Numbered from the stretch's first letter, positions 21,310 to 31,753 are shown. The stretch is DNA of 64,000 nt from Isoetes taiwanensis (GCA_021234155.1 JAJEKV010000028.1:13284134-13348133), one strand, 5' to 3'. The notes: generated from the letters alone by a model not told the origin. A program made the numbers and translations.

Positions 21310-24300
21310 TCATTCAAATGATTGTGTTTCAGAAACACTATCAGGGATCACACCCAATTCATTGGCTATACGGATTACATGTGCTCTACCCAATTTCATA
21401 GCTTGTGTTGTGTCCATCTCTGAATAACCTGTGACATCCGGAATTTGCACGTCCATGGCCTTTGCCAAGAGCTCCACATGTGGATCAGGTTTCTCACTTT
21501 CACTATCTCCTGCATGGTATAAATTCTTTCTCCGACTCGGTAGCACTCTCGTCTGGATGAAAGGTTTGCAGCTTCTTGCAGGCGCCCTGATGCTCTTGTG
21601 TCCCAACACGCTCATCTTGGTTTGTTTCCATGTGGTCCACGCCCATATATTCAAACCTAGGTTGGCCTGTCAAGAATGGCATGTACCCATCAAGCTTCTG
21701 GTTTAGTGCCTCTAGTTTTTGAAAAGTAGGTTCGAGCTCATGAATACCTTTTTTCGTCGCTTCCAGCAATCGCTTTGTTTCCTGCATTCTCTCTTCGTAG
21801 CTTTTAGCATCGAGGTTATAATGGCATCCAACCCAGATATATCTGTCTGTTGGGTAATATTGATATCGGGCAGCAAAGGATTGGCCTCTGCATTCTCTGC
21901 TTTCTCCTCTTCTTCAGATCCCCCAGTAGTTTGGCGGGCCATTTTCTCAAGCGTTTCTAAGAAGGACCTCAGGAAATGGCACACTTTACCAGAACTTTCA
22001 AAGGCCACGCTCTTTTTCCCTTGCATTAGAGCGACACGAGAAGCTGTCCCAGCCGAAAAATAATCCAGGACGCAACCGTCAGTGGGCACCAGCTGATCAA
22101 CAATATAATAGGCATATGAGGTTTTCAGCTAGCATTTCAATACAAGATCTCCTTCCATTGCTGCCCATTTATATCTCGGTTTGCCTGTAAAAAGAGTTTG
22201 GAATTTCTTTTTTATCTTTTCATCGGCATCCTCATTTCCTGTAAGCGGCATTGGAGGCAATGGTGTTTGCTTCGGAGCCTTGTCGTGTGGAGATAGACGA
22301 AGCTCCAGCTTAGGTTGCACAGGTGCTACACGAGTGTCACTCCTGTTAATGCACATATGACTAATATAATACTGATGCTCTTTCACCTTTCTTTTGCTCT
22401 CCCAGCATACTTCTTCATAAGAACCCAAAGACAGATGACCCCTTCCCTGAATCTGCTTCTGACTGTACATGCAATTCGGCAAATTCACAAAGCGCATGAT
22501 AACAACCAAATGATAAACTTTTGCAGTGGTTGTGGTGGCTATCCTTGTAAAAAGGTCTGTATATTTCTTGCAATCCCATATCTTGTTGATCCCTCGGATG
22601 TCAATGAATATCAAAGTGGCGTTCTCGGAAACTGTGGAGGATGTAGGGATGCCATCCTTTGTCACTACCAGCACAATGTTTTTCTTTTCCTTTCTTTTTC
22701 TAGCCTCTTCTGGCTTTAGAATATTTCTGATTGGCTCCAAGAAGGCCACAGGCAGGTTGCCTAGTGTATGGTCCTTGTTATAATTTGCCTTCACGTACTC
22801 TGTATCAGTATCTGATATATCTAGTATTCTCTGCTTTGTAAAATCAGGAAAAGACTGAAGCAATTCCTCGAAGCTATCGAAATCACTTTGTAGCAAATTA
22901 GAGGCATAGGATAATATTTCACGCCTCATAAAAGTCAGGGTTCTAATGTCAGTTGCCCGTTGCTTGCAATCAAACCTGCCGCTATACCCTGACTGCACCT
23001 TTAGATACGTCTTGCCTTCCATAATTTCATCTAGCAACTGTGCCACCTCTGCATTCGACATACCTCGAAGGAACCGTAGCCAGGTCTTGTTAAAGAAGTC
23101 CTTGCTTGGCTTATCTGGAAACTCACCATGGTCATCACTGAGCTTACGATTCACCCACAACTTCCATTAATTTCTTGAAAACTTTTTCCTCCATAAAGAT
23201 GAATTGTTTTTCATCTTTAAGGTCCTGCACTTTCAAAGTGGTGGTTGCAATTTCATGGAAGTCCTGCAGAAACAAAGGTCGTCAATATCGCGGCCGCGAT
23301 GTTGGTGAGTAGAAAATGAATAACTACCTTCCAAGCTGAACTCGTTGCAGTCCCTATAGGTCCTTGAGGAGGACAGCCATTAGCCTTGTGCTGATGACGA
23401 AGTTGTTGCAGCTTTTCTATTAGAGGCTCTCTGTAGACGGTGTTTGCAATCACTTCGTTGCATTGAATGCTCAACTCTATGTATTCTTTGTCTGTCAGAT
23501 TTCCGTTGAGCACTCTCGATCTTCTTCTAGCATAAACTTTAGCAAATTCTAATTGCTGCTCTAACTGCCCGACGACCGAACAAAGAAGCTGTGTCGCGCA
23601 AATACTGTGATTGCCGGATATAATGTAAAAATTTTTGCCCTTCAGATCCTCTGGATTGCTCCATGTCACCCTCTTCCTAAAAAATGGATAACGATCAAGT
23701 CAAACCTAAATAACGAAAGTCCAAAAGAAAAACAAGCAATCACCTCGTAATGGGGTCAAATGGTACGACGTCAGCAGGCGTGAGGACCTCTGTTGGGTAT
23801 GTCTTGAAGCTTTTAACCAGTATTTGAACATGGTCATTTGAGCGCATTCGGTGTGTCAGGTTTGCCGGTGTTGGTTCACAATCAAAAATAGAAATCTTAG
23901 TAAACCAGTTAACCCCTAAGGGGTAGAACCGTTTAAACTGTTCAAGCTTTTGAGTAGTCTGCTCTGCCATCTTGCGTTCCTCTTCCAGATTGAACTTCAA
24001 TTCGATTGGAATGGCAGGTGATGTCAATAACTTAGCAGAAGAGACTTCAAGGGGGGGTTTGAGAATTGCTGGGTTGTGGGCTTTCCTCAGTGTTCAGATT
24101 ACGAAGGTTTATTTTGAAAGTAGTACTTTTCGTAGGAATGAAGGCACCAGAAGTAGAGCTATCTGGGCCTTTTATAGCAAGTGGAATAGTAGGGTTAACA
24201 ATACCGGAGGGGTTCAAGGTGGATTGTGGTTCTTCAACATGTATCTTTGCTGCTGAAGGCTCTCCTAAAGTAGCTATTCCTAGGATGGGTCCTATGATAG

Positions 24301-24334
24301 GTATATACTGGCCGAAGTGAAGTGGTGTTCTCAT
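21310..24334 (-). pseudogene. Decayed ParB-like / beta-class DNA methyltransferase-like gene
   Basis: Spliced minus-strand gene with at least four frameshifts and one in-frame stop. The order is a Pro/Ser/Thr-rich leader (24334-24050); a ParB/sulfiredoxin-like domain (24045-23744 joined to 23676-23328, with RSNDHVQILVKSF then FYIISGNHSICATQ); a linker (23263-22700); and a methyltransferase-like region to 21900 followed by a coiled-coil tail. In the methyltransferase region, LIFIDIRGINKIWD sits where motif IV (DPPY) is expected and VLDYFSAGTASRVAL at motif I. Motif IV before motif I is the beta-class order of N4-cytosine/N6-adenine methyltransferases. Introns of 67 and 64 nt have GT-AG ends. 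Breaks: frameshifts near 24050 (a seven-C run), 23157, 21805 and 21530, and TAG near 22131. Motif IV has lost PPY, so this copy cannot be active. The ParB and methyltransferase calls rest on motif reading only. Domains that bind and modify DNA suggest a mobile or horizontally acquired origin, which is inference. Confidence 0.6.
23287..23300. promoter_or_regulatory. 14-bp palindrome ATCGCGGCCGCGAT inside an intron
   Basis: A perfect palindrome within the 64-nt intron of the ParB/methyltransferase-like gene. The identical 14-mer recurs at 21181-21194 and a two-base variant (ATCGCGAACGCGAT) at 21031-21044, both downstream of the stop. In AT-rich surroundings such a GC-rich 14-mer should be rare. 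It could be a binding or modification site; that is inference. Confidence 0.6.
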
Positions 24335-24687
24335 TGAGCTTTGTAAAACATTGAGTACAAATGGATCCCTCACTAGGGATAGATAAATTTGGAAATATGA
24401 ACTTTAAATGCTCCGAAACTAGACAATCATCGAGAGCATGATGAAACTGAAGAATACAACATAAAAGATGGTTTAATCTGCCACTTGGTCGATGCAAAGT
24501 TGAGAAGACCCAGTGACTGCTTCTCATCGGGAAGAAAAACCACGCCTTCTTAGGTTTTCGAGGAAACCCAAGCAAATAGTTGAAGCACGACCCCACGCAC
24601 TATGGCAACCACGAAGCCTTAAACAATCCTGCAGAATCAAGGCTGAAAGAAAAATAACCCGTCAATGAGTTAGATGCCATAGGCAAG

Positions 24688-25012
24688 AAGACTCGGAGGC
24701 TCCAGGGCCACGCCGAGAAAGAAACAACAGCCGACCAATCGGGAACCATCCGCAGAATGACCATCGCGGGAAAAAACAACTGATTAGTGCTGCCTCGGAG
24801 GCTACAGCGCCACGCCGAGAAAAAACAATAAATATGATCTCGGAGGCAACAGCGCCACGCCGAGAGAAAACATGAATAATAAATATTGACTCAAAGGCTA
24901 CAAAGCCACACCGAGAGAAAACATGAATGAATAAATAAAATACTAGTGCCATGCCGAGAAAGAGTAAACCAATAAGTATGCCTCAAAGGCTGCAAAGCCA
25001 CGCTGAGGAAAT
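24688..25012. repeat. Minisatellite of imperfect units that can fold (CTCGG...CCGAG)
   Basis: Six to seven degenerate copies of CTCGGAGGCTACAGCGCCAC followed by GCCGAG, separated by variable A-rich spacers. Each unit can pair CTCGG with CCGAG and AGGC/GGC with GCC, giving a short hairpin. Later copies change to CTCAAAGGC...CCGAG and lose part of the stem. On the minus strand it reads as a repeated FSRRGAVASE, which looks incidental. Confidence 0.75.
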
Positions 25013-25216
25013 AAAGAATGCAAAATAAAGGACATAGAAAAGGAAATAACAAACACGATCAAATGAAAAAACCATCAAGGGAGGGAGGGTGAGGGAAACT
25101 GATAGGATAGAAAAGAAGGAGAAATCTAGCTCAAGAGAACGCCGATGATAGAACAATGAAGAGAGGCTGAATAAATAGGAGGAGTGACAAAGGGACGTCC
25201 CCATCTAAGGAATGTC

Positions 25217-25242
25217 GGTTCTATTGCTGTCGCAATAGAACC
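25217..25242. repeat. Perfect 11-bp inverted repeat hairpin
   Basis: GGTTCTATTGC, a TGTC loop, then GCAATAGAACC. An imperfect version lies at about 36280-36310 within a 140-bp segment that matches this locus in the opposite orientation, so this is part of a dispersed repeat family. Confidence 0.8.
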
Positions 25243-25299
25243 GTAGCATTCCTAGGATGGGTCCTATGATAGGTATATACTGGCCGATAGAAGAGGAAC

Positions 25300-25859
25300 A
25301 AACTCAAAAACTACTCAGCATGGAAACTGAAAGAAAGGGAAGCTAAAGAGAAATATAGTATAAAGAACGGGAGAAACGAGTCTACAAGGTCACTGGAAAA
25401 GAATGCATAGATAAGGTTGACGGCAATCAGAGTAAAACGAAGGAAGAGGAAACTAAGAAAAATGGAGGAAAAAGGGGATAAAGAGAAGACAGAGACAAAG
25501 GAACAATGAAGAAGCAGAAGGAGCAAGTAATGCCGGAATGGAAACAATGGAATGAATAAAAATGAAGGAGAACACGATGGAGGAATGTTATGAGAGATGG
25601 AAACGGGAACATAAGAATGAAGAAGACAATGGAATAGTGCAGTAAGAGATGAGGGAAGGAACTTATGGGACAACAGAAGACAGAGCCACGAACATGATGT
25701 CATCATCAAAGTAACGATCTCAAATGACTAATGTCCAATAAATACTACACTAACAAAGATACTATAAAAGCAAACGATCCTAACTAGCAATAGAAAAAAG
25801 AGCAAGAAGACAAAGAAACCAAAGAAGGAACCAATGTGACTAATAATGTTAAAAATAGG
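25300..25859. repeat. Purine-rich tract
   Basis: The plus strand is dominated by A and G (GAAAGAAAGGGAAGC, GAAGAAGCAGAAGGAGCAAG and similar) over about 500 bp. The long minus-strand open frames here reflect low complexity, being Ser/Phe/Leu-rich, and are not treated as genes. Confidence 0.6.
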
Positions 25860-26987
25860 GAAAATGCTTCTTGGCGCTGTTGCCTCCGTCTGCGGCTAGG
25901 GCGGCAAGGGGAGAGGACGCCGCCCTCCTCTTCCCTGATTCCGGCACTGCCTCAGTACTCCTTGCAGATCAGAGATTGAACTGGATACTAGCGGGGTTTT
26001 GCCATCAATTTCAGGTGGATCTTTCTTTTCTTTAAAGAATGTTCCGGAGTGCTTGCCTGAAACTGCTTCAAGGCGGTCCTAATGTTTTTGCCTGATGCCA
26101 CTAACGTGGCCCGATTTGCTAATGGATGAGCAAGATCATGTAAGTTTTCTGGAATTTACCATTTTCTTGTTTATCAAGATCCGAAAAGGCATACAGCCTA
26201 TAAGGTAGCAGATTTTAGCAGAAACATAAAGAGAGCAGTTCTCGTGTAAATATATTCTGGGCAGTCTAATCTATGGTGGATCTTCTGAATGATGGCTTTT
26301 TCCCCTTTCCTCTTGCTCTTTCTTTCTAGTGGAAAGATCTAAGAATGTTGTTCTGGAAGGAGTCAGGGTAAATTCTTGATTTCGATTTCACAGTTTAGGA
26401 ACAAAATGCTTAATTTTTCTGAGATTACCGAGCTAGGGAGATAACAGTGTCCAGGAAGACGCTTCCATATCGATCCAGATATCATGAACCAAAATTTAGG
26501 GAGGTTTTGGTGCTGGGCTATGTGTCTAGCTTTACAGGTAGGCTGACTGGCACATCCCGACAATGCAACATCTCCTTTTAATTTCGCATTCTGTAGAAAA
26601 ATTGCTGAATCAGATCATAGTTTGAAGCAGTTGGGCTTCTCTGAGCAGTGCGGGAGAATTGGTCAGATTACTCTTCAGCTCTTTTCTCTTCATTTTTAGT
26701 TTTGCAAGAGGTTTTTTGGAGCATTCACGACTTATCTGCAGTTTCTGGAAAGCTTGTGCTAAGCTCCTGTAGTATTTTATCTAAACAGGAAGATTGGTTT
26801 TAATCATGTAGTATTGGTTAGATAGAAGAAGATGTTGAGAAAGGCATATTAGTACAGAAATTATGGATATGAAATCTGATCTACATGAGATCTTTGTGCT
26901 TAAATTCTTTCTGGTCTATGTGAGACCTATGATGTAATTCTTCCTATCTTTTAATAAAAATTTTCTTACCTTAAAAAAAAAAAAAAC
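25860..26987 (+). mobile_element. Possible poly(A)-tailed retroelement
   Basis: The segment begins with a GC-rich stretch (GGCGCTGTTGCCTCCGTCTG), becomes AT-rich, and ends in an AATAAAA signal followed by a run of 13 A at 26974-26987. This shape fits a LINE- or transcript-derived insertion. No conserved coding region and no target duplication were found, so its boundaries are uncertain. Confidence 0.35.
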
Positions 26988-28387
26988 CCAGCCAGAGCTA
27001 GCCTTGACATAAGCCTAACTAGCACTGCTACATACTTCGGTCAATCCCTCAGTACTGTTAACACCCCATATGTAAACTGAGCTAATTTACAATGGCATAC
27101 CAACTCAAAGATATCAATATCATATCCCAGTCCATATCTCACATGTCCTTATTCAATTTACCTTTTACATCATTCCATTATCACCACCATATATGGTTCA
27201 TAACTATGGTTCATACCACATTGTACATATTTCTTTATCTTTAACATTTTATTATCTTCAGACAATTGGTTACTTGAACCATTATAGTATTACTATAAAT
27301 TATGCTGCTCATTTTATGTACCACATCACCCATTTCATATTTTATTTATGCCACATACAAAGATTATCATGTCATTTCCCAATTATACTTCAAGAGACTC
27401 TATGTCTAGTTTTTATCACAACTACATGCCATAATCTATATTTCAATTCATATTTCCTTTTATACCGTGGTATCCATATGTGTTATTCATAACTTCCCAT
27501 AATCAGACCTACCACATGCTAATTACCACATATTGTTTTAAACAAAATAAAACGGATGCACACAATATAAGTGAAAAAGGAGTTTTCCTGTTTAATATCC
27601 ATCCCCGTAAGCCTATATGCTTTCAAAACTTTTCATATTATCTACTTTTCAACATAAGCCCACTTATCGCTTTAAAAAATCAGGCTTATCTTTTCGTTAT
27701 AAGGGGATATCAATCCGTGATCATATACTATAGCCTTTAATCTCACTAGTAACATAATGCTTTACTTTGCTTTCTTTAAAAACCACCGTAAACCCTATGA
27801 ACATTAGATAGGTAAGAGAGAAGTCTTCCTGCTTAATATCCAAATCCAGAGGTCTGTATGCTTTGAAATCCTTTCATGCAGCTCACATTTTTCTTCTATA
27901 AGTCAAAGTGTCATAAAGTTCATCCGTATCACGTGTTCAATATATTTTTACCATCCTTTCCCTATTGATCTTGAGCACAGGAACAAAAATAGACAATGAG
28001 AGAAGAAACCCTCGTACCTGCAGCCAACCAAGCCCACGTTAGCAATAATCTTGGTAACGGGACCAGGGCCAAAAGGTACATATGGAGTTTCTTGGCTCAT
28101 CGCCTTTCACTCATTGTACACTTTTGCCCTAGCCCAAAACCAAATAGAGAAAGAAAGGGTTATAACAGTTTTATCAAATAAATGGAAGTCCATAGCATTA
28201 ATAAATTTATGCTTTTACTATTTAGCTACTTTAGCTTAATCTCTATGACTATGCAGTGTAATATCACAGTGCTATATCAGCCATAGCTTCACATCATTAG
28301 AAATCCAGTAAATATTGCCTTACCACAGTTCCACCATATCATAGCAGATGTTAAGATTTTATATGCCTATAATCAGCACTTCATTTA
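26988..28387. other. Gene-free AT-rich stretch
   Basis: No supported gene. Two related segments, near 27575-27680 and 27815-27890 (GTTTTCCTG/GTCTTCCTG..TTAATATCCA then TATGCTTT.AAA), point to an old duplication of repeat DNA. Confidence 0.4.
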
Positions 28388-28750
28388 TCATTTTCCTCCC
28401 ATATCTACCTGTAAGTCGTCATTCTCCAAGACATACGCCTCCTCTACTTGTGTTTCAGGGACTTCCGCATACGAGGTTCCACCATATCTTGCATTTGGCT
28501 GCTTATTTCTATTGAAATATGCTGGCCTCTTACTATACTGCCCGGTATTACCATCACTGAAGCCTCTTTTAGGATCAAAATCCCTGTTCTTCCCATATTT
28601 ATCCATGTTACCAGCTTGCTGATTTGAATTTAGCCGACACCAGTTTAGCTCCTTCTCTAAGATTATCTCATTCAGCGTCTCAGTGTCGATGCTTCCCTCA
28701 GAATCCAAATCTGAGTCATACCCCATATTATCAGATTTGCTTATAATCAA
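28388..28750 (-). other. Unrecognised open frame downstream of the RT fragment
   Basis: About 120 codons, rich in Asn, Asp, Gly and Lys (DFDPKRGFSDGNTGQYSKRP), with an acidic start and end. It lies 3' of the reverse-transcriptase fragment on the same strand and could be part of that element or of a gag-like protein. No family is recognised and no ATG is certain. Confidence 0.3.
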
Positions 28751-29210
28751 TTCCCGTCACTTCCTAAGCCATAAATGCCAGCGACTCCGCCCACCAGTTT
28801 TGGGTTTGCGCTCCAAATATGCATTCGTATCAATATTGATTTCCTTGTAACCCTAATCCAATAAATATCATATCCATTCGGTATCTTAACTTATCTTAGA
28901 ATGATAATCATATCCTATAGAGTTAGCCAAACATATATAGTATGACTCCCCATAATATTATTCCTATGATGTTTCATACCACATCATCATATTATATTCC
29001 TATTCAAGATAATAATAAAAAAAAACCCTACCTCCACCCGTAGGATGAAGGCAATCTCCCTTGACAAAGTCATACTATAATAATAGGATGGGCAAGCCCC
29101 TACTATTACAGCAGGGGTCATGCCACATCCCATAGTTTTTTTTAAAAAAAATTCAATACATGCTGATAAAAATTAACACTACCATCTATATATGGTGTGA
29201 GTAGTACCTC

Positions 29211-29523
29211 TTAAAACTTCTCCAGCATTTGTACGAGTGTATTAGTGTCATATTTAAGTCCAGGAAAACTTGCTGAACTGATGTATTTGATAACTTTTCG
29301 TTTTACTCCCTGTTTATCAAAGCCATTCCGGCAGAAGACTCCCCATCGGGCCCATGATGTCCTTTTGGCAAATTTCTCAAGACCTGAATTTACATACATA
29401 TATGGTAGTATTTGGGATAACACCACATTTCTTGCCTGCATATATGGTCTACAAGCATTAGCATGAACAAATTTTACTGCCACAAACTGTAAGCAATCCC
29501 TTTTATCATATCTTGTCGTTCTA
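29211..29523 (-). mobile_element. C-terminal reverse-transcriptase fragment, Penelope/TERT-like family
   Basis: RYDKRDCLQFVAVKFVHANA and CRPYMQARNVVLSQILPYM align with the C-terminal part of the longer element at 55.2-57.0 kb (RYDKRNQLPFEVLRFIKADS, CRPYWHALKVIISQVLPYM). The open frame extends further here (YVNSGLEKFAKRTSW...) than in that copy. The homology stops abruptly at about 29523, exactly where the CACTA-like terminus begins, so the element was cut by that insertion. Confidence 0.7.
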
Positions 29524-29692
29524 CACAACAAGAAAAGGGTCATTTAGCGACGCCAATAGCGACGTCGGCGGCGACGTCGCTGGCGACGCCCGACGCTGCC
29601 GCCGCTCGCCGCGTCGCGCAGACGCTGGCGGCGCTATGCAGACGCCGCTCACCAGACGCGTGACGTGACGTCGCAGACAGACGCCGCGATGG

Positions 29693-29980
29693 CACGTGAC
29701 ACGTGAAATATACACGTGGAATATACACGTGGAACATCACCAAAATCCACGCGTGCCGTAAAAGCCACGTGTATACGTCGCATGCGACGTGACACGTGGA
29801 ACAGACACGTGGAATATACACGTGGAAAATACACGTGGAATATACACGCAGCGTAAAAAGCCACGCGGTATACGCCGCGATGCGACGTGACACGGAATAT
29901 ACACGCGGAAAAAACGAAAATCCACAGATAGAAAATCCCGTGGCAAAAAAAAAGCCACGTGGATACGTCGCATGCGACGT
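29693..29980. repeat. Array of ten CACGTG boxes and two 16-bp palindromes
   Basis: CACGTG occurs at 29693, 29700, 29713, 29726, 29766, 29793, 29806, 29819, 29832 and 29956, often 13 bp apart within GGAATATACACGTGGAA. The perfect palindrome ACGTCGCATGCGACGT lies at 29775-29790 and 29965-29980, with a degenerate form near 29870. CACTA subterminal repeats normally bind the element's transposase. CACGTG is also the core G-box recognised by plant bZIP and bHLH factors. Confidence 0.85.
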
Positions 29981-30029
29981 GTAGGGGAAAAAAAAAAAAA
30001 AAAATAAAAAATATATTTATATAAAAAAT

Positions 30030-30175
30030 ATAAATATAAAAATATTTTTAAATAATCACAAAAGTGTTTTTATATTCATATTTTTAAATAGTCACAAAAT
30101 TATTTTTATATTTATATTTTTAAATAATCACAAAAGTGAATTGTATTTATATTTTTAAATAATCACAAAAGACTC
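30030..30175. repeat. AT-rich tandem repeats, ~43-bp unit
   Basis: Four related units built on ATTTTTAAATAATCACAAAA with a TATATTTATA spacer. They follow the CACTA subterminal region and are probably part of that element. Confidence 0.75.
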
Positions 30176-30180
30176 GTTAA

Positions 30181-31412
30181 GAGGAGTATCCACCCTTTTA
30201 GCCTAGAGCTACTCTCTCTCAGATTCAGTGGAGTAGTCATCCGAGTACGTAGTTAGAGGACGCCTCAAACCGCCACCAAGACGGTTGCGATTGGATGGCT
30301 CTCCAGCGACGTTTGCAGATCCCTCGCCCGAGCCAGCCCCATGTCATGCTCTAGACCTTCATTCATATCCGCCACTGCTTCCTATAAAAACCAAAAGAAT
30401 ATGGCGTTAATGTAGTTCATAGAATTATAATAATTTTCTACAACGCACCCCCGCATTCCCGCGAAGTGGGAGAGTTCCCTCGTCGTATAACTGTTGATAC
30501 AGATAAACAGACTCCACGCCCGTGGCTACTTGTAACGTCTTCGCTTGTTAGGGGCAAACCCGTATAGATGTTCCTATGACAATATAACGAGTATTAGCTA
30601 GTGACATTTAAAGTTCTTATTAAAATTAATGTGAACTAATATAGCTCTACGAATCTATAGAGAAACCCTTTTTCGACCACGGAGTCCAAATGAGACGCTT
30701 TTTGGTCACTTTTAGTTGCTTTGTCTGGTCCCGAGCTCTATGTTTGCTTTCTCGATCCTTTTGCACGCTCGAATGCAACTGATTGCAAGGCACACAACAT
30801 TATCACAAGTTAAAGTGAACGAATGACAAAAAAAAAATAAGAAATACCTTGATATCTTCCTTGTGGAGATTAAGTGGTTTAGGGACTTTTGACCAATCGC
30901 CTCCCTTCTTTTCGCAAGTCCGCTTCAGTTCCTTGACCACATGGTGCCTTTGACATAAATCGATAGATCAACGCCATATCAAAATAATAAAAACAAGACT
31001 ATGACTAGGTCATGTACCTCCTCCTTTTCAGATAAGCTCGCCCATCATCGGTGAGCTTCTTCCGCTTAAACGCCTTTGTTTTTTTCTATCTCCGGGAAAC
31101 TCGTTTCATTTTATTTTTGACGCTCTCTATTTCGTTGGTCATAAGCGCCAAAGCCACTCCCCTATACCGCGGGGAGGCCATAAACGAGAGATATTATTTG
31201 TGACCGCGTCCCTCAGTGTAGTATAAAAGACACTTCCCTCATCATCCTTCTTAGGAAGAGCGTCCCTGAAGCATAAATGGTGGGTATATAAAAGCGTGTT
31301 TATGTCTACCGTCAATATACATATCCCGTCCCGATTAAGAACCTTTTGAGCACTTTACAAACACAAAGGCCTCTCCAGATCATTCGAGAAGGCGCGAAAC
31401 GTTCTGATTAGC
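30181..31412. other. Region beyond the CACTA terminus, no certain gene
   Basis: Possible minus-strand coding debris (short frames rich in Arg and Lys, for example near 31.03-31.26 kb) may be transposase remains, but no conserved motif is visible. Nothing else is supported. Confidence 0.3.
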
Positions 31413-31478
31413 TTCCAGAAAGACCCGATACCTTCCAGAACGGCTTCTAGAAATGCTCGATCCTCTCGGAATCTTCTA
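31413..31478. promoter_or_regulatory. Cluster of heat-shock-element-like sites
   Basis: TTCCAGAA at 31413-31420 and 31433-31440, TTCTAGAA at 31445-31452 and GGAATCTTCTAG at about 31468-31479 are all TTCnnGAA-type inverted pairs. GAA and TTC half-sites also occur at 31388-31405. The cluster is about 280-340 bp upstream of the ATG of the 435-aa ORF. Spacing between pairs (12 and 4 nt) is not the contiguous 5-bp register of classic elements, so binding by heat-shock factor is only a possibility. Confidence 0.45.
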
Positions 31479-31563
31479 GTAGGGTTGCACGTACCATTGA
31501 AATATCTGCATTTGACGTCTAATTATAGAACATTCTAGGATCTACCCTATTATAATTATATGT

Positions 31564-31590
31564 TAGAGATAGAGATAGAGATAGAGATAT
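31564..31590. repeat. (AGAGAT)n microsatellite
   Basis: Four uninterrupted AGAGAT units between the heat-shock-like cluster and the 435-aa ORF, possibly in its 5' leader. Confidence 0.85.
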
Positions 31591-31753
31591 ACGAGTTGAA
31601 GGAGTTTTCAATGGTAAATAAAAACTACCACATTTTAGGAATGTTAAATATTGCTGACATGAAAGCCAGCTAGATACCGCGCTGGAGAGAAAATTGAACA
31701 GTATTGGTAGATTCAATTAAAAAAGAAATTGCATTGGTAGCTTTTTCCGAGCT

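Larger units (their letters stand above)
24275..25287. repeat. 40-bp direct repeat shared by the gene leader and downstream repeat DNA
   Basis: The segment ATTCCTAGGATGGGTCCTAT..GGCCGA occurs at about 24278-24317, inside the N-terminal coding leader of the ParB/methyltransferase-like gene, and again at about 25248-25287 beside a perfect hairpin. The gene leader and the neighbouring repeat DNA therefore share ancestry, as expected if the gene travelled with a repeat element. Confidence 0.75.
29524..30180 (+). mobile_element. CACTA (En/Spm)-type transposon terminus with subterminal repeats
   Basis: It starts with CACAACAAGAAAAGGGTCAT, close to the CACTACAAGAAAA ends of plant CACTA elements, and runs into a subterminal region of short repeats (GCGACG units, then TACACGTGGAA units). 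The first five bases are CACAA instead of CACTA, which may impair mobility. No matching right end was recognised before 31.75 kb, and 30.2-31.3 kb shows no certain transposase, so the element is probably truncated. The likely insertion target is the reverse-transcriptase gene immediately to the left. Confidence 0.75.

Noticed and set aside
21310-24334. Reading the ParB/methyltransferase-like locus as an active gene
   Set aside because: Frameshifts at four places, an in-frame TAG and loss of PPY in motif IV cannot be explained by the two recognised introns.
24662-24952. Minus-strand frame with repeated FSRRGAVASE as a repeat protein
   Set aside because: It is a translation of the hairpin minisatellite; unit spacing is not a multiple of three throughout.
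25311-25709. A 132-codon minus-strand frame as a membrane protein gene
   Set aside because: It is a low-complexity Ser/Phe/Leu translation of a purine-rich tract, with no motif and other frames equally open.
29649-29893. Minus-strand frames rich in STCIFHVY as repeat proteins
   Set aside because: They are translations of the CACGTG subterminal repeats of the CACTA element in several frames.
30181-31412. A transposase gene for the CACTA element
   Set aside because: Only short broken minus-strand frames are present, with no recognisable transposase motif.
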